Assembly: GCA_034440615.1 (NCBI GenBank)
Contig: JAOTOM010005100.1
Span: forward strand, 574,501-638,500
DNA: 64,000 nt
DNA from: Ashinkailepas kermadecensis
Taxonomy: Eukaryota; Arthropoda; Thecostraca; Neolepadidae
Direction of reading: 5' to 3'
Below are positions 10,560 to 22,616 of the stretch, piece after piece (the first letter of the stretch is position 1; every line of letters begins with the position of its first letter). Under the pieces are notes generated by a model. That model did no database searches and was not told the DNA's origin. It was given only the letters and a program-made list of their open reading frames with translations. The translations under genes and the position numbers were made by a program.

Positions 10560-12240
10560 ACAGCAGTTGGTGAAGTTGACAGATTACGAGTAAGGTGACA
10601 GGTAAGTATTAAGCAATGGTTCAAGGTATAGCAGAGAATGGCAATAACAATCGAGAAAAGCACTGACGAATGTAGGATAACGAGAACACATAATGAGTGC
10701 ACAAATCGTTTCCTTTCAAGCAAAGCCGCAGGGCTCATGACGAAATAATCGGAAAGTTGCAGGAGCAGACGTCTACGGACACACGCTTCCTCCCTCACCG
10801 CCCTGAAATTGTCCCCGCCATACGTGCGACAGTCAACGCAACGTGCATCATCTATCCAGGTGCTCATGAGAGCAGAAGCAAAGGCTTCGGAAATGAGCCT
10901 CCCACAGCATTTGTAGTAAAGACGAAAGAGCGCACCAGGACACCCGCTTGTCTGTGCCGACAGCGGCACCAAAGGTAATCCCCTCGGTTAGCTGTAGGGA
11001 TCGGGTCTGCTTGAGCAAGATGGTTGAGGACAGTAGGGCTTGCACGCCCATTGTTTCCATACAACGCCTGCATGGAGTAATGCTAAGTTAAGTTATTAAG
11101 CAAGTTATTTGGTTAACAGTATGTTAAGTTATTGATGACATCTGTATCCAATTTACAATTACAAGTTATAATTTTACAATCAAATTGTACAATCATTGAA
11201 GTGGATTTATACCCCCACCCCAATGGTGACGGTATTCAATTTCACGGTGCAACGCACACTTCCCCGTCAACTCCAATACGTCACCCGCTTCTCTGTGTCA
11301 ACTCTAGCACTACAGGTGCCACTTCTCCGTCAGCTGCATTATAGCACAAGCTTCTCAGTCACTTGCAGCGCAACCAGGGGTGGAGCTTGATGATGATGAT
11401 GATGATGAAGGTGAGCTTAGAGGCGCGTCGACTAGCAGGGACATTTGCGACTAGCACGGGTGGAACTTTGCATGCTGAAGAGGAACCCGGGCCCCTCAAA
11501 GTTAGCGTGCCTCCTCCCCTCCCAATAATTGCATCTTATAACATGGGATCATATGGGGTGGCCCTCCTCGAAACGATTTGGTTCCTCCAATGTCCTCCAT
11601 TCATTACGCAATCCAATAATTGTGTCGACGTTCTGTCCCTGAGTGCAGCAAATGCTTCTCTGCGGGCTGACACACTCATCTCCCTGGCAGTTGCAACACA
11701 GCACACGCTTGAACTGTCAGCTGCAGCGCCAATCACGCGCGCGTTTCTGGCCGAGCTCAACTGACGCCCCGGCAAGATGGCCACTGCATGCGGCTGGGGC
11801 TTCCGACACTAACATATGGGCGGGGGATGGGTGATGTGGCGGGCAGCCGGCACGACCAAGCCGCTACCTTAGCATTGTGGTCACAGGCAGGCGGGTACTT
11901 ATCCCGCGAAATGAATAGTCAATAGTATGTATTAGCATGGGCAAAGGCGATTGCTAGCTGTCACTGCCAGAGTGCAGCGGCAGATGCACGAGCTACTATG
12001 ACATGATCGGCTGCGGCTATCTCAGGCAGGGGATATTCAGAGACGACAGGAACTGCTGAGCGAGAAATGCGGAACAGAAGCGATCCGGCAAGCAGAAGCA
12101 TGCAGAGCAACCAGCATGTAGGCAGGATATTTTTATGTTGGATCGCCAGGAGGCGTTTTTTTCTGTTTTTTTGTTTGCTGTATACGACGCAGCGTGTTCA
12201 TATTTGACATCTTATTTGACGGACATGGATAAGCCGGCCA
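10560..12240. other. Intergenic with a family C-like fragment
   Basis: A family C-like stretch (CTCCCAATAATTGCATCTTA, then ACATGGGATCATATGGGGTG) lies around 11505-11600. A short (GAT)n run lies at 11388-11406. No gene is recognised. Confidence 0.4.
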
Positions 12241-12259
12241 ATTCCGGACCCGGAATTGG

Positions 12260-12590
12260 CACTCTGGCAAATGTTCGCATGACAAATGTTCGTAAGCAAA
12301 CGTTATCACACGATAACATTCCCACAACACTTCCCGGACAAGCAAATATTTCCGTCGCAAATGTTCGCATTGTAACTCTTCGCAAGTTAACTAGTTATTG
12401 GCTTCATGATGCATAGAATACTTCAGTCATGTGGCGTCGCCAATCTCTCAAATTAACTGGTGGCGAGCGAAGATTAAATTGAAAATGCTTGAATACACAA
12501 ATATTCTTATACATAAATGCCCATATGGGCAAATGTTCGTATTACAGGTGTCCACACGCACAAATGATCGCATTGCAACATTAAGACCCG
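12260..12590. repeat. Loose repeats of GCAAATGTTCGCATT and a SINE-tail scrap
   Basis: Variants of CAAATGTTCGCAT recur about six times (near 12268, 12283, 12342, 12356, 12529 and 12560) with irregular spacing. Between them, 12391-12472 includes TCATGTGGCGTCGCCAATCT, which matches the SINE tail at 22617-22781 in the same minus orientation. Confidence 0.5.
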
Positions 12591-13139
12591 TGGTGTTGTA
12601 ACTAATTAAGTTGTCGCATAGTCATTCGACGTGGCTTGTTTCGCGGTCTCAGCAATCATTTTATCTACAAATGTATCTACATTTTATCTACAAACATTCA
12701 TTTGATCTAGCCGTTCATCTTGTGAGTTGTTATTTAGCCAAATACAAATATTCGTATATTGGATGGAATGGACATTTCCAGGGAGACATTGGTTACTGGT
12801 CTGGAAGAAGTGGATTTGCCCGGGAAGTGGCGAAGAGGCCGATTATCAACATATAATTACACGGGATATCATGCTAATAACTAACATATCAACAGGAGAG
12901 CAATTAAAAGTAGCAAAGTAAAGTTTGTAAAATTTGAGGGCCACAATGTTATCTCCCGTCCCTGCATTGCTACTCTGTTCTAGGGATCACACTTCCTGCA
13001 CTATATCAAGTCTTCCAGTGGGCTATGTACTCTTTAGACTCCTTGCAGAGCTCCGAACAGTCTCAACCTTCGCACATGACTCTCTAGCTTTTGCGCGTAG
13101 GTCATGATCGTCATAAGTCCATCTTCTCCCGTAGGTTAG

Positions 13140-13184
13140 TTATTGGAGTTTAGGGGCGCATTGACTGCGTCGGTCATGCAGCAG
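13140..13184 (-). mobile_element. 45-bp SINE tail insertion with 13-bp target duplication
   Basis: Only the extreme 3' tail of the SINE is present. It begins TTATTGG at the left edge and continues through GGGGCGCATTGACTGCG to GGTCATGCAGCAG. A perfect 13-bp duplication TCCCGTAGGTTAG flanks it at 13127-13139 and 13185-13197. This is a complete insertion event rather than a decayed longer copy, because the duplication abuts both sides. Confidence 0.85.
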
Positions 13185-13199
13185 TCCCGTAGGTTAGAT

Positions 13200-14135
13200 G
13201 CAACAGACAAGTGATGCCGCTGGAGACGGGCATATGTGTATGCGATGTCCTATGGGAAGACAATGACATATGAGATGTGCAATGTCTCATACATCTGTCC
13301 TGTAGAAATAGGGTTAATGGTCAAGATCACAATAAATAATTCAGGATGTCTATTGCTTTCCATTTACCGCAATGGTATGCTGATATCTCGGGAAAATATC
13401 CAAGTGTAGTAATCTCGTGTGACAATTGCTACATTCATCCCGTGGTTGACGACGAATAATGGAAGTCTCCTTGCAAAATTGTGTATATAATAATCACACT
13501 ATTTATTTAACCTTGCCCATGCAGTGAAATGTCGTCCGTCTAATGATATTAGCCCCTGGGTCCTGATCGACTCATTTTCTGGCCATTTCTTTACAAGCAC
13601 GTTTAGGCAAACGGTCCGCTGAAACCGTCAGGCTATTTAATGGCGCTTGGTTCATGTCAGTAGGAGGTGATTCGCGCACATATCCTGGCCCACACTAAGC
13701 CTGCAGAGATGCATAAGTTTTCGTTAAAGCCTATGGACTAGATGAGGTATATTTGTAGACCATTCGCCGCTAGTGCGGCCGTTTTCAAGGCGGTGACAAC
13801 TCGGCTCGCGACAGGAAGCGTCCGAGGGCCCCCAAACGAGCACAAGCGGCTCATGTAGAGGAAGGTTGAGGGCATCCTGAAACTGATATGATGGAGTACC
13901 AGTGAGATTGCATTCACTGTTGGTATCAATATCGAGTCAACTCGCAAATCCATCAAGAGCCTACCTAAGCTACCGAAAAGCCTGTTGTAAATAGATACTT
14001 CACGGCCGCAAATGCACGACCACAAGTGGCACGTGAGACCGAGCAGTTTCTGGGGTCTGTGACAGTATTGACAACGGGCCGGGCCGGTCTGTGAGCTCGC
14101 GGGCTAGGCCCCGGCTGGGCTCCGGCCTGGGCATT
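13200..14135. other. Intergenic, no gene seen
   Basis: No recognisable gene or repeat was found; short frames look random. Confidence 0.4.
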
Positions 14136-14139
14136 GAAA

Positions 14140-15960
14140 TTCGGCACATGTCAAGGTCAAACCTCAATGTGAAAGGCTAGCTTTATTTATTAGATGGCGA
14201 TTTCGAAGCGATGACGACCGAACGCGAGGTTCGGTTGATGTCGCTTCAATTTCCATCAAGTGGGCGTCATTCGACGTGGCTTGTTGTGCGGTATCCGCAA
14301 GTTTAGCAATCTAATTATTGTTTCAAGGTCAAAGGTCAAACTGATTTCTTCGGTCGCTTCGCTTTTTTTTCTCGCCAAAACCTATACAAAACATCGTATC
14401 TAGCGATAGCCCGTGGTCAACCCTCGAGTAACATTGAAAACCGTGACATGTCGAAGTCAAACCTCAGGGCAAAAGGTTCTTTGGACTTTTCGATGGCTTC
14501 GCGTTTAGTCGATATGCATTCAAGTTTCATAAAATGGGTGTAATTCGACGTGGCTTGTTTCGCTGTATGACAAAGTTTTGAAATTGAAATAATTTGGAAG
14601 CTCAAATGTGAAGCCGATTTCTCCGGTCGCCTCGCATTCTTTCGCCTTCGCCCAAACCTACCCAAATATACTATTAAGCCAGTGATGAACCCTCGAGTAA
14701 ACATTTCAAACCGGTTAGGTTGAATTTTTCGAAGTCCTTGCGTTTCGTCGCTAGGCCTTGAATTTGCGCCGAGTAGGTGTCGTTCGACGCCGTTTGTCAT
14801 ACGAGATCAGAAAGTTGGTAAATCTGAATAATTTCAAAGGTCAATGGTCAAGGATTATTCCGTCGCCTCGCATATTTTTTCTCGTTTTCGTCCAAACATA
14901 CCCAAACCTGGTATCAAGTGATAACCCGTGGTGAACACTCAAGTAACATTTCAAACCGGATCATGTCAAGATCAAAGATTTTATTGAGTTCTTCGATGGC
15001 CTTGCGTTTCGTCGCTATAACTTCAAATTGCAGAAAATGGATGCCATTCGACGTCGCTTGTTGCGCGGTCTCAGCCATTTGATAATTCGAAATAATCTCG
15101 ACGTTGAAAAGTCAATCTTATTTTTTTCGGTCACCTTGTATTTTTTTTTCGTTTTCGCCCAAGCCAACCCAGATCAACTACCAGGCGATGGCCCGTGGTG
15201 AACCTTCGAGTAACCTTTTGAAACCGGGACATGCCAAGGTCAAACCTCAAGGTCAAAGGTTAGTTTTAATTTGTCGAATTCCTTGCGATTCGTCGCTATG
15301 GGTTCAATTTGCACCAAGGTGGGTGTCATTTGACTTGGCTTCTTGTGCCGTATTAGATCAATCGAATCGAACATAATCGAACTAATTTAAATTGTCAAAG
15401 GTCAAGCCGATTGACCGGTCCCCTAATATTTCTTCTTCGCTCAAACCTACCCACAGCTCGTATCAAGCAAAGGCCCATGGTAAACATCCAGCAACATTTC
15501 CAACCGGGACATGTCTGTCAAACATCAGGGTTAATGCTTATATTAAAAAATTTCCGAAGTCCTCGCTCTTCGTCGCTGACTTAAATTTCCATAAAGTGGC
15601 TGTTATTCGACGTGCCGTGAGGTACTCTAGTTCACTGTTCAGAAATCAGATTCATTTTTATGGTCAAAGGTCGAACTCATTTCTTCGGTTGCCTCGTGTT
15701 TCTTTGTTTTCTCCCAATGCTACCCAAATATGATATCAAGCAATGGCCTGTGCTCAACCCTCAAGTAACGTTTCAAACCGGGACATGTCAAGTCAAACCT
15801 CAAGGTCAAAGGTTAGATTGATTTTTTTCGAAGTTCTCGCACTTCGTCACTGTGGCTTCAATTTGCCTCAAATGGGTGTCATTGGACGTGGTTTGCTGTA
15901 CGGTGTCAGAAAGTTGAGAAATCGAAATAATTTCGAAGGTGTCGGAGGTCCGGTGTGCGT
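14140..15960. repeat. Satellite array, about seven monomers of about 275 bp
   Basis: The marker TCGACGTGGCTTGTT (or a variant) recurs at about 14271, 14545, 14784, 15048, 15330, 15607 and 15883, giving spacings of 239-283 bp. Each monomer also contains GGGACATGTCAAGGTCAAAC, CTTGCGTTTCGTCGCTA, TCAAAGGTCAAAC, TTTTTCTCGTTTTCGCCCAA and CCGTGGTGAACCCTCGAGTA in the same order. Monomers differ by many substitutions and small indels, so the array is old. A lone fragment of the marker occurs at about 12622. No ORF is conserved between monomers. Confidence 0.92.
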
Positions 15961-16311
15961 ACAATGATTAAGTGTAATATTGTAATATGAGGATAAAATC
16001 TATTTTGGCTTACAGCAATTGTGATAGCCGGCACTCATACCATGTTTGACTAGTAACTCACCCAAGAAATCCGTAATAACCTGCTCGGACAGCGCTCTCA
16101 TTGCTGGCTTGTAATCTACACTGCCATATTGTTGTTCCGGACATATAAAATATGGAACTTTTAAAACTTAACGCTTTACTGTCAATAGTTCACCGGAAGT
16201 TGTGAAATTTGCAAGAGAAGCCACACGTAAATGCGCACGATTGTAGGATTGTATCACCAGCCGGTTCATAACAGTTCAGTTCATAACCGGGAGAGAGAAC
16301 AATGGCGTAAT

Positions 16312-16627
16312 CAGGGGTGGATCCGGGACTTGTCATGTGGTGGGGCACTTGTCTGGAGGGGCGCCACTGCGGAAGTACCTGGAGGGGCGCCTCTGGCTGA
16401 AAAAAAAATCGATAGGGAGCGGGGGTGCACTCGGACCTTCACGGAGGGGTGCCCTTCCCTGCAAGGGGCACCTTTTTCTCTCAGAGGGGCGCCTCTGGCT
16501 GGAAAAAAAATTAGAAGGGGGGTACACTCGAACCTTCTCGAAGGGGTGCCTTTTCCCGGACGGAGCGACGCGACCTTCCGTGGGGGGGGGCGCATGCCCC
16601 CAGTGTCACCCCCTGTATCCAACCCTG
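16312..16627 (+). mobile_element. hAT MITE family A, 316 bp
   Basis: It starts CAGGGGTGGATCCGGGACTT and ends TGTATCCAACCCTG. The flanking octamers GGCGTAAT and GTTGTTAT match at only 5 of 8 positions, so the duplication has decayed or the ends are off by a little. The internal blocks GGGGCGCCTCTGGCTGAAAA and TGCACTCGGACCTTC are typical of the family and appear twice, suggesting an internal duplication relative to shorter copies. Confidence 0.75.
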
Positions 16628-16639
16628 GTTGTTATTGCA

Positions 16640-17392
16640 TCGCATTGTCCCCGTAAAGCAGAGAAGCATGGGAATGTTTAGTGTAAGTCAATATTCACTA
16701 TGACAAAACAATCGTACGATATTTTCTGCTTTCTTGTTACAAGAGGACAACGTTTAACGTAACTACAGCATTGCTCAATGGTGATTGTGAACTCGGGCCC
16801 AGTACATACGACATAGTTAGGTGTTCATTGGCAGCGATAAGCGGTGAAGATTGCTAATTTTGGCGAAACTTTTTGTCCCCAAAATATAAAATCTAACAAC
16901 GGCAAATCCGAAAACCAGACCTTGAAAATGAAGTGGCTGAAATCCGAGGATTTTTTTTTGGGGGGGGCTTACATTTATATCCTGCCCAAACTTCCGGTGT
17001 CCCTGGTTTGCCCCCCCTATTTCCAAACCATGGCTACACACATGGATGGACGGCCCACATGACAATGTCTATACCGTTGAACAATGAGCATGGGCGTCGC
17101 TCCGGACGGAGACGGGAGCGGGACGCTTCCCGCAAACTACGTGAAATTCAACATTACGCCTACGGCGTTGCATTCAACATATTTTTATAGCTGACTCATT
17201 CTCGTCCCCCCCCTCCCCTGTGGAAAATCCGTGGTGACGTTCACACCGCTCATCTGACTGAAAAACCAGAGTCGCTGTGTATCTCCAGAACAGAGGTGAC
17301 CATCGAGGGCCGGTCTTTCGCGCGCCACGAGGCAGGCCGAGGTGCGCGCGGTATCCACCTGTTGACACAGCCGATCGCAACACAATGGACGC
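16640..17392. other. Intergenic, no gene seen
   Basis: No gene is recognised; there is a poly-T/poly-G stretch near 16951-16967. Confidence 0.4.
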
Positions 17393-17400
17393 GCCTGTCG

Positions 17401-17620
17401 CAGGGGCGGATCCAGTAATTCTCATAGGAGGGGGACTCGTCTGGAGGGACGCTATTTCCTCGAATAGGCCTCGAGAGTCCTTCGGCTGAAAGATTCGTTC
17501 AGCGGGGGGAGGAGATGCACTCAAGCCCTACCCGAGAGGAGCGCCTTTCCCGGTCAGAGAGGCGTCACTCTTCCATGGGCGGACATGTTCCGAGTTCCCC
17601 GCCCCCTGCATCCGCCCCTG
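17401..17620 (+). mobile_element. hAT MITE family A, 220 bp, perfect target duplication
   Basis: It starts CAGGGGCGGATCCAGTAATT and ends CTGCATCCGCCCCTG, a clear inverted repeat of about 12 bp. The perfect 8-bp duplication GCCTGTCG flanks it at 17393-17400 and 17621-17628. It is non-coding. Together with 37078-37267 and 61454-61713 it defines the ends of family A. Confidence 0.93.
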
Positions 17621-17628
17621 GCCTGTCG

Positions 17629-18090
17629 CACGATTAACGGTCTGCGTGGCCGCCGCAGCTGCCCGCGGCGCGGCGGCGCGGCGGCGACACCCCGTGTGAC
17701 GTCACCGCCGGTCTGTCGCGACTGCGGCGGCCGGCGCCGCGCCGATTGGCGGTCCAGATAATGAGGCCGGCGACTGGGAAATATCCGCCGACCGCGCTCG
17801 GAAGGTCGCCGGCTGCAGGTGGAGATTTGACGTGGGAACTGGTCAGCGGCCGGTCACCGCAGCGCAGTGAGATCGCTGGGTGGTCGGCGCGAACACAAGG
17901 TCTCCGGCGGGGCGTGCACAAAACATTGCAGATGCAGGTCGACACATGTATGGGCATTTATAGGTACAGCATGTGGTGATAGTCTTGAATACAGCACAGA
18001 CTTCGAGTGACTGGAGCTGAAGCCTAGCAACTCAGTGGCGAATGCAGTCCATTATTCCACCCACATGCAATGCACACAGTCGCTTAGTAT
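17629..18090. other. GC-rich block, no gene recognised
   Basis: CpG-dense sequence spans 17640-17910. Open frames on both strands have no identifiable motif. Confidence 0.4.
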
Positions 18091-18109
18091 TCAGTAATGG
18101 AACAAAAGG

Positions 18110-18480
18110 TTAGCGCGGTTCCGGTGGGGCCACGGCTGAGAGAGCAGGGGCGTCGACAGATGCTTCACTCGACCGGAATGTCAACTCGGGAACGCGGTGA
18201 TTGTGTCCTGGTCACGTTTCAGAGGGCAGGGGCGTCCGCAGGTACTTTGCTAGACGGCAATGTGAACTCAGGAGTGCGGCTGTTGTGTCCTGGTCAGTGG
18301 TCACGTCTTAGAGAGTAGAAGCGTCGGCAGGTACTGCCATAGACGGCACTGTGGACTCAGAAGCGCAGCTAGTGTGTCCTGGTCGGTGGTCAACTGGTCA
18401 TGTCTCAGAGAGCAGAGTCGTCGGAAGGTAGGCACTTCGCTTGTTGAACTCAGGAACTCGGTGATTGTGACGATTTCGTC
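18110..18480. repeat. Tandem repeat, about 82-97 bp unit, four copies
   Basis: The motif GCAGGGGCGTCG or a variant recurs at about 18144, 18226, 18315 and 18412. Each copy is followed by GCAGGTACT-like and GTGAACTCAGGA-like segments and by TGTGTCCTGGTCA. Spacing grows from 82 to 97 bp, reflecting indels. It runs directly into the composite microsatellite. Confidence 0.8.
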
Positions 18481-18496
18481 GTGATCGGAATCCAGA

Positions 18497-18985
18497 AAGG
18501 AAACGAAACGAAACGAAACGAAAGGAAACGAAACGAAAGGAAACGAAACGAAACGAAACGAAACGAAACGAAACGAAACGAAACGAAACGAAACGAAACG
18601 AAACGAAAGGAAGATGGGATGAGCTGGGATGAGCTGGGATGGGATGGCATGGGATGTGAAGAGAAGAGAAGAGAAGAGAAGAGAAGAGAAGAGAAGAGAA
18701 GAGAAGAGAAGGGAGAGAAGAGAAGAGGAGAGAAGAGAAGAGGGAGAGAGGAGAAGAGAAGAGAAGAGAAGAGAAAGAAGAGAAGAGAAGAGAAGAGAAG
18801 AGAAGAGAAGACAAGACAAGACAAGACAAGACAAGACAAGACAAGACAAGACAAGACAAACCAAGAGACAAGACAAACCAAGAGACAAGACAAACCAAGA
18901 GACAGACAAACCAAGAGACAGACAAACCAAGAGAGAAGAGAAGAGAAGAGAAGAGAAGAGAAGAGAAGAGAATAAGAGAAGGCTC
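18497..18985. repeat. Composite pentamer/12-mer microsatellite
   Basis: Five blocks follow each other: (AAACG)n to about 18610; a short GGGATGAGCT stretch; (AGAAG)n to about 18810; (ACAAG)n to about 18858; (ACAAACCAAGAG)n to about 18935; and (AGAAG)n again. The plus strand is almost free of T apart from the GGGATGAGCT stretch. Long frames on both strands (KRREEKRREE on one, SSLLFSSLLF on the other) are microsatellite translation, not genes. Confidence 0.95.
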
Positions 18986-18989
18986 CCGA

Positions 18990-20155
18990 GAACCTCCCCC
19001 CCCTCTCTCTCAGGCTTCTCCGTGATAGCGGCCGTGTGGGTGGATGTAGAAACACAACACTCTCAGTACCTTCTTATACATCTTCGCATTTATCGTACAA
19101 ATTGCAGGTCAAGTTCATTAGAGGTCATTAGTTCAGGACAGGTCAAATGGGGTAATGTTACAAAATTTTCGAAATGTCGCCATTCGGAGTAGTTGCAAAA
19201 TATAAATACCAAACCAGGTCATGGGGTTCTCTCATCAAGGTGACCAACTCCTCTACTTCTAAATATTTATTAAGGTCAAGGTTGCCGACCTGAGATCAAG
19301 TCAATGTCCGAGTCATTTCTCTAATGAATGTGGAAAATTTAATTTGAAATCAGTTATAATTGCGGAAAATGATAGAAGAGCATGATATAAGTATTCTGGA
19401 TTTGAATATCTCGGAGCTTGATGACATAAAGTGATATCCAATATTTTATATATTCTACACAATATCCTCTTATTCATAATGTTGCTGTTCTAGTGAAGTC
19501 ATATTTGAATTCAGTTTAAGCGTAATCTAAGTCGTGCAACATAATATTGGGTGGCGAACCAATGACCTTGAGATGAACTGTTTCGTGTGACCTGATTTTA
19601 CCTCTCCATAAAATTACTTTTCAACCGTGTGTACGTAGGCGAAAGTTGAAGTGTGCGCTTCATCAATTTACATGTTGTCCCAATGTGATCTAAGGTCAGA
19701 CCAGGTCAGAAGCTGCATAGTTCGCAAAGCTGCTTCAGTATTAAATCAGGTCTTAGAAACAATTTGCATACCCTAAGTGAGAGTTCATGTCACTAGGTTA
19801 AGACATTTTGACATTTAAGAACCTCCGCATGATCATATACGAAGAAATAGGAAATAGGCATATACGAATTATAGGCTACATTGGCTTCCTAAAGACCTCC
19901 TCCCTGAGTGTCTAACATGCGTAGAAGTTGACTTTGAAGCTTGGTTCTGATCCGGAGTGCTTACAAATGAGGACAATTGTGTGCGAAATGCGAACATAGG
20001 AGAGACCTTCGGTAATAGTAATAACAACAATATATGTTTTTCCATATATGTTGAAAGAGTAGGATTCCAACAGAATCATCAGAATCAACAGAACATTGAT
20101 TCCAAGTTTTGCTTAGGGGAATTACAATGAGTTGAGAATCTTCCTGAATGAAAGT
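18990..20155. other. AT-rich intergenic, no gene seen
   Basis: The AGGTCA half-motif is frequent here (for example near 19140, 19225, 19690), but without regular spacing. No protein-like frame is present. Confidence 0.4.
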
Positions 20156-20159
20156 CATT

Positions 20160-20450
20160 TTTCTCGACCCGACATCGACATACTGATCTGGAATATCGAC
20201 ATATGTCGGGTTGAATTCGGCATATCAATAGCGGCCAGGTGACGTCGGGCTGTTGTCAGACATCTCACTCCCCAGCTGACGACGGCCACTAGCGTCGCGA
20301 CAGCAGCTTGACAGCGGTCCCACGTTGGGTCCCACGTTGGCTGGCTGTCAGCCACATGTCGGCTTGGCGGACACTCCACTCCTCAGCCGACAGCGGGCCA
20401 CTGGCGTCCAGACAGCGGAACGTCGGTCCGCTGTCGGCATGTTCACTGGG
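20160..20450. repeat. Unclassified repeat block with GTCGG/CCGAC motifs
   Basis: Many inverted CCGACA/TGTCGG motifs and a duplicated CCCACGTTGG (near 20329 and 20341) suggest a decayed hairpin-forming element. Edges and target duplication are not identifiable. Confidence 0.4.
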
Positions 20451-20879
20451 CAATGACCAATGTAAATATCCCCCCTGCCCTTGACATGCCTGTCATAACC
20501 TGCCCTGGACATATCTGATATTCATCTACCTATTACACGAACCATCTCAGAATGGTTTTGAATTTTTACTGTTGACACCATGTGCATTAAATTGGGCATC
20601 AGTGGCCAATAACAATAAGATCATGGGCGAGGCCTTTGTAGAATTACTGGTGTTGCCAACAAGTGATTCAACCGCATTGCTTTCATGTAACGACATGCAA
20701 TGAATGCTCATAAAACTAGTAGGAAGGTTTACGAACAGCTACACAAATGGCTCACATAAGCAATCCGGCGCGAAATTTCACAGAACGTTCCGCGGCTGCA
20801 GTACACGAAATATGCAACGTCACACTCCACGGAATCCGCGGAATGAAGGAGACAAAGAACGCACCCTACGTAACTAGAG

Positions 20880-21228
20880 AAGTAGACAATCAAAGCAGGA
20901 TGGATGTTGTGTACTTAAACTTTAGCAATGCTTTGTTCCACACAGGCGTGTAATTCATCAACTATGGCAGCATGAGACTGATGAAAAAGTTATAGGTTGG
21001 ATTGAAGCAAGGTTAAGGTGACTGAAACAAAGGGTTGTGTTAAACGGATGTAAATCTGAACGGAGTGATGCATTGAATGGAGTGCCACAGGGCTCTGTTC
21101 TAGGACTACTGCTGTTTATCATATTTGTGGATAACATTGAGGTAGGGCTGAGGAGTAGGGTGTTCAAGTTTGCTGATGACATCAAGCTGGTAGGAGTGGC
21201 TAACAGTAGTGAAGAGACTCTCAGTTAA
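20880..21228 (+). pseudogene. LINE reverse transcriptase fragment, broken
   Basis: Two frame segments match a non-LTR retrotransposon reverse transcriptase. The first (about 20884-20950) reads MDVVYLNFSNA, corresponding to the usual VYLDFSKAFD motif. The second (about 21030-21228) contains GVPQGSVLGLLLFIIFVDNI and then FKFADDIKL, whose FADD (21169-21180) is the catalytic motif. A stop and frame change separate the two, and both ends are missing. It cannot make a working enzyme. The clade, probably CR1/Jockey-like, cannot be fixed from this fragment. Confidence 0.85.
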
Positions 21229-21229
21229 A

Positions 21230-22605
21230 TTACAAACCAATAAAATGATTATGTATTGCATAACCAGCAGAGCTCAGCTACATGCATTTTATATTTTCCC
21301 ATGGAAGATCCTTATGCCACTTTCCCCATCAACATACAACACTTACTGTTGGTTGCAATGTTGAGTATGCTGATAATGGATTACGTTCAAGAGTAAATAT
21401 TTTAATAAAATTTGTTGGTATTGAAAACCCCACAGTTGTATTCGGTCAGTCACGCCAAATAGTCGACAAAATAAAAAAACCAAATCTTTTACCGACATTG
21501 TGCAATGTGCTTCCCATGCCAGAGTATATGCAAGGTTTTACTCATTCCTGTATTTCGTGAGAAGTGCTTATTTGTTAATTTCCGCGTAAAATGGCATTGT
21601 TAAGACCATCATTTGCTTCCTTGCAGTAACTGACTGATGATAACTGTTATTTAGTTGCCACTTAAGTTATCCAAAATTAGTTTTTAAATGTCTCCGTACT
21701 ATATATGACGGTTTAAACCGGTATAAGTCGGTTCAAGCCGGCACATGGCAGAACAATGCTTTTATAAATTTAATTTTTTAGCCAAGTCTGTAACAATTCG
21801 TTGTATTAAACAACAATGCTTTTAGCCGTCTGAAATGTCAACCATGGTAGCGTGTAGATAGCGGATGGTGGGAACGGTATGCCTACGAGAGGCATAAGGC
21901 AACCTCAATTCTGGTCAGCAAGCTATCGTTTCCATCCATGCAACGTCAATATGTAAAATATGATGTTGCATGGTATTCGACAATGTTTGATCACGTCTGT
22001 CTGCTATGATTGTTCATGGCTGGGGGACAGACAAAGACAGGGACCGCCCATCTCACTGTTGCAACACCCGGTGGCACTCACCTTCAGCAGTAAGACCGGT
22101 TGATGCACGTTGACCTGACGAGGTCGTCGCAGCTGGCGGCCTCTCGGTCAGCCTGGCAGCCGTCTGGTGCGGTCCCTGGCACAACACGGCGAGTCACGTA
22201 ACGCACATAAAGTCACGTGGCATCACATTACATCACGTCACGTCACGATACACCACGTCCTCAGCTTACAATTCGAACTGGCGGCGGGCAGGATCGGGCC
22301 GACCAGCTGTCTTGCCTGCGCACCTAATGCGCGCCGATATACATGCCCTGGGTGGTTCTGTTCAGAGAGCAGAGTGCGGCAGAAGCAGTGGCGCGATGAG
22401 ATCGGCTTCACTCAGGACCGGGGTTGGATTTGTGCTTTATAACATTGGATGTGGACATTGTTTGTTTTTGGTAAGAAAATATGGAGGGGATATTTTTATT
22501 TAAACTTGTGATATCAGAGTCTCAGTTTGCATTTCCAAGTAAATTTTGAGCACTTGACCACCGACCAGTTGATTGTCAAGGAGCACGATTCAGTCTGAAA
22601 AGGAA
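21230..22605. other. Intergenic; TCACGT-rich patch at 22196-22258
   Basis: No gene is recognised. Between 22196 and 22258 the hexamer TCACGT or close variants occur about eight times. That could be a cluster of bHLH/CRE-like sites or simply a decayed short repeat. Confidence 0.4.
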
Positions 22606-22616
22606 AAAATGAGGGG

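Noticed and set aside
18301..19192. Six long frames on both strands of the microsatellite
   Set aside because: They translate pentamer repeats (KRREE or SSLLF) and cannot be genes.
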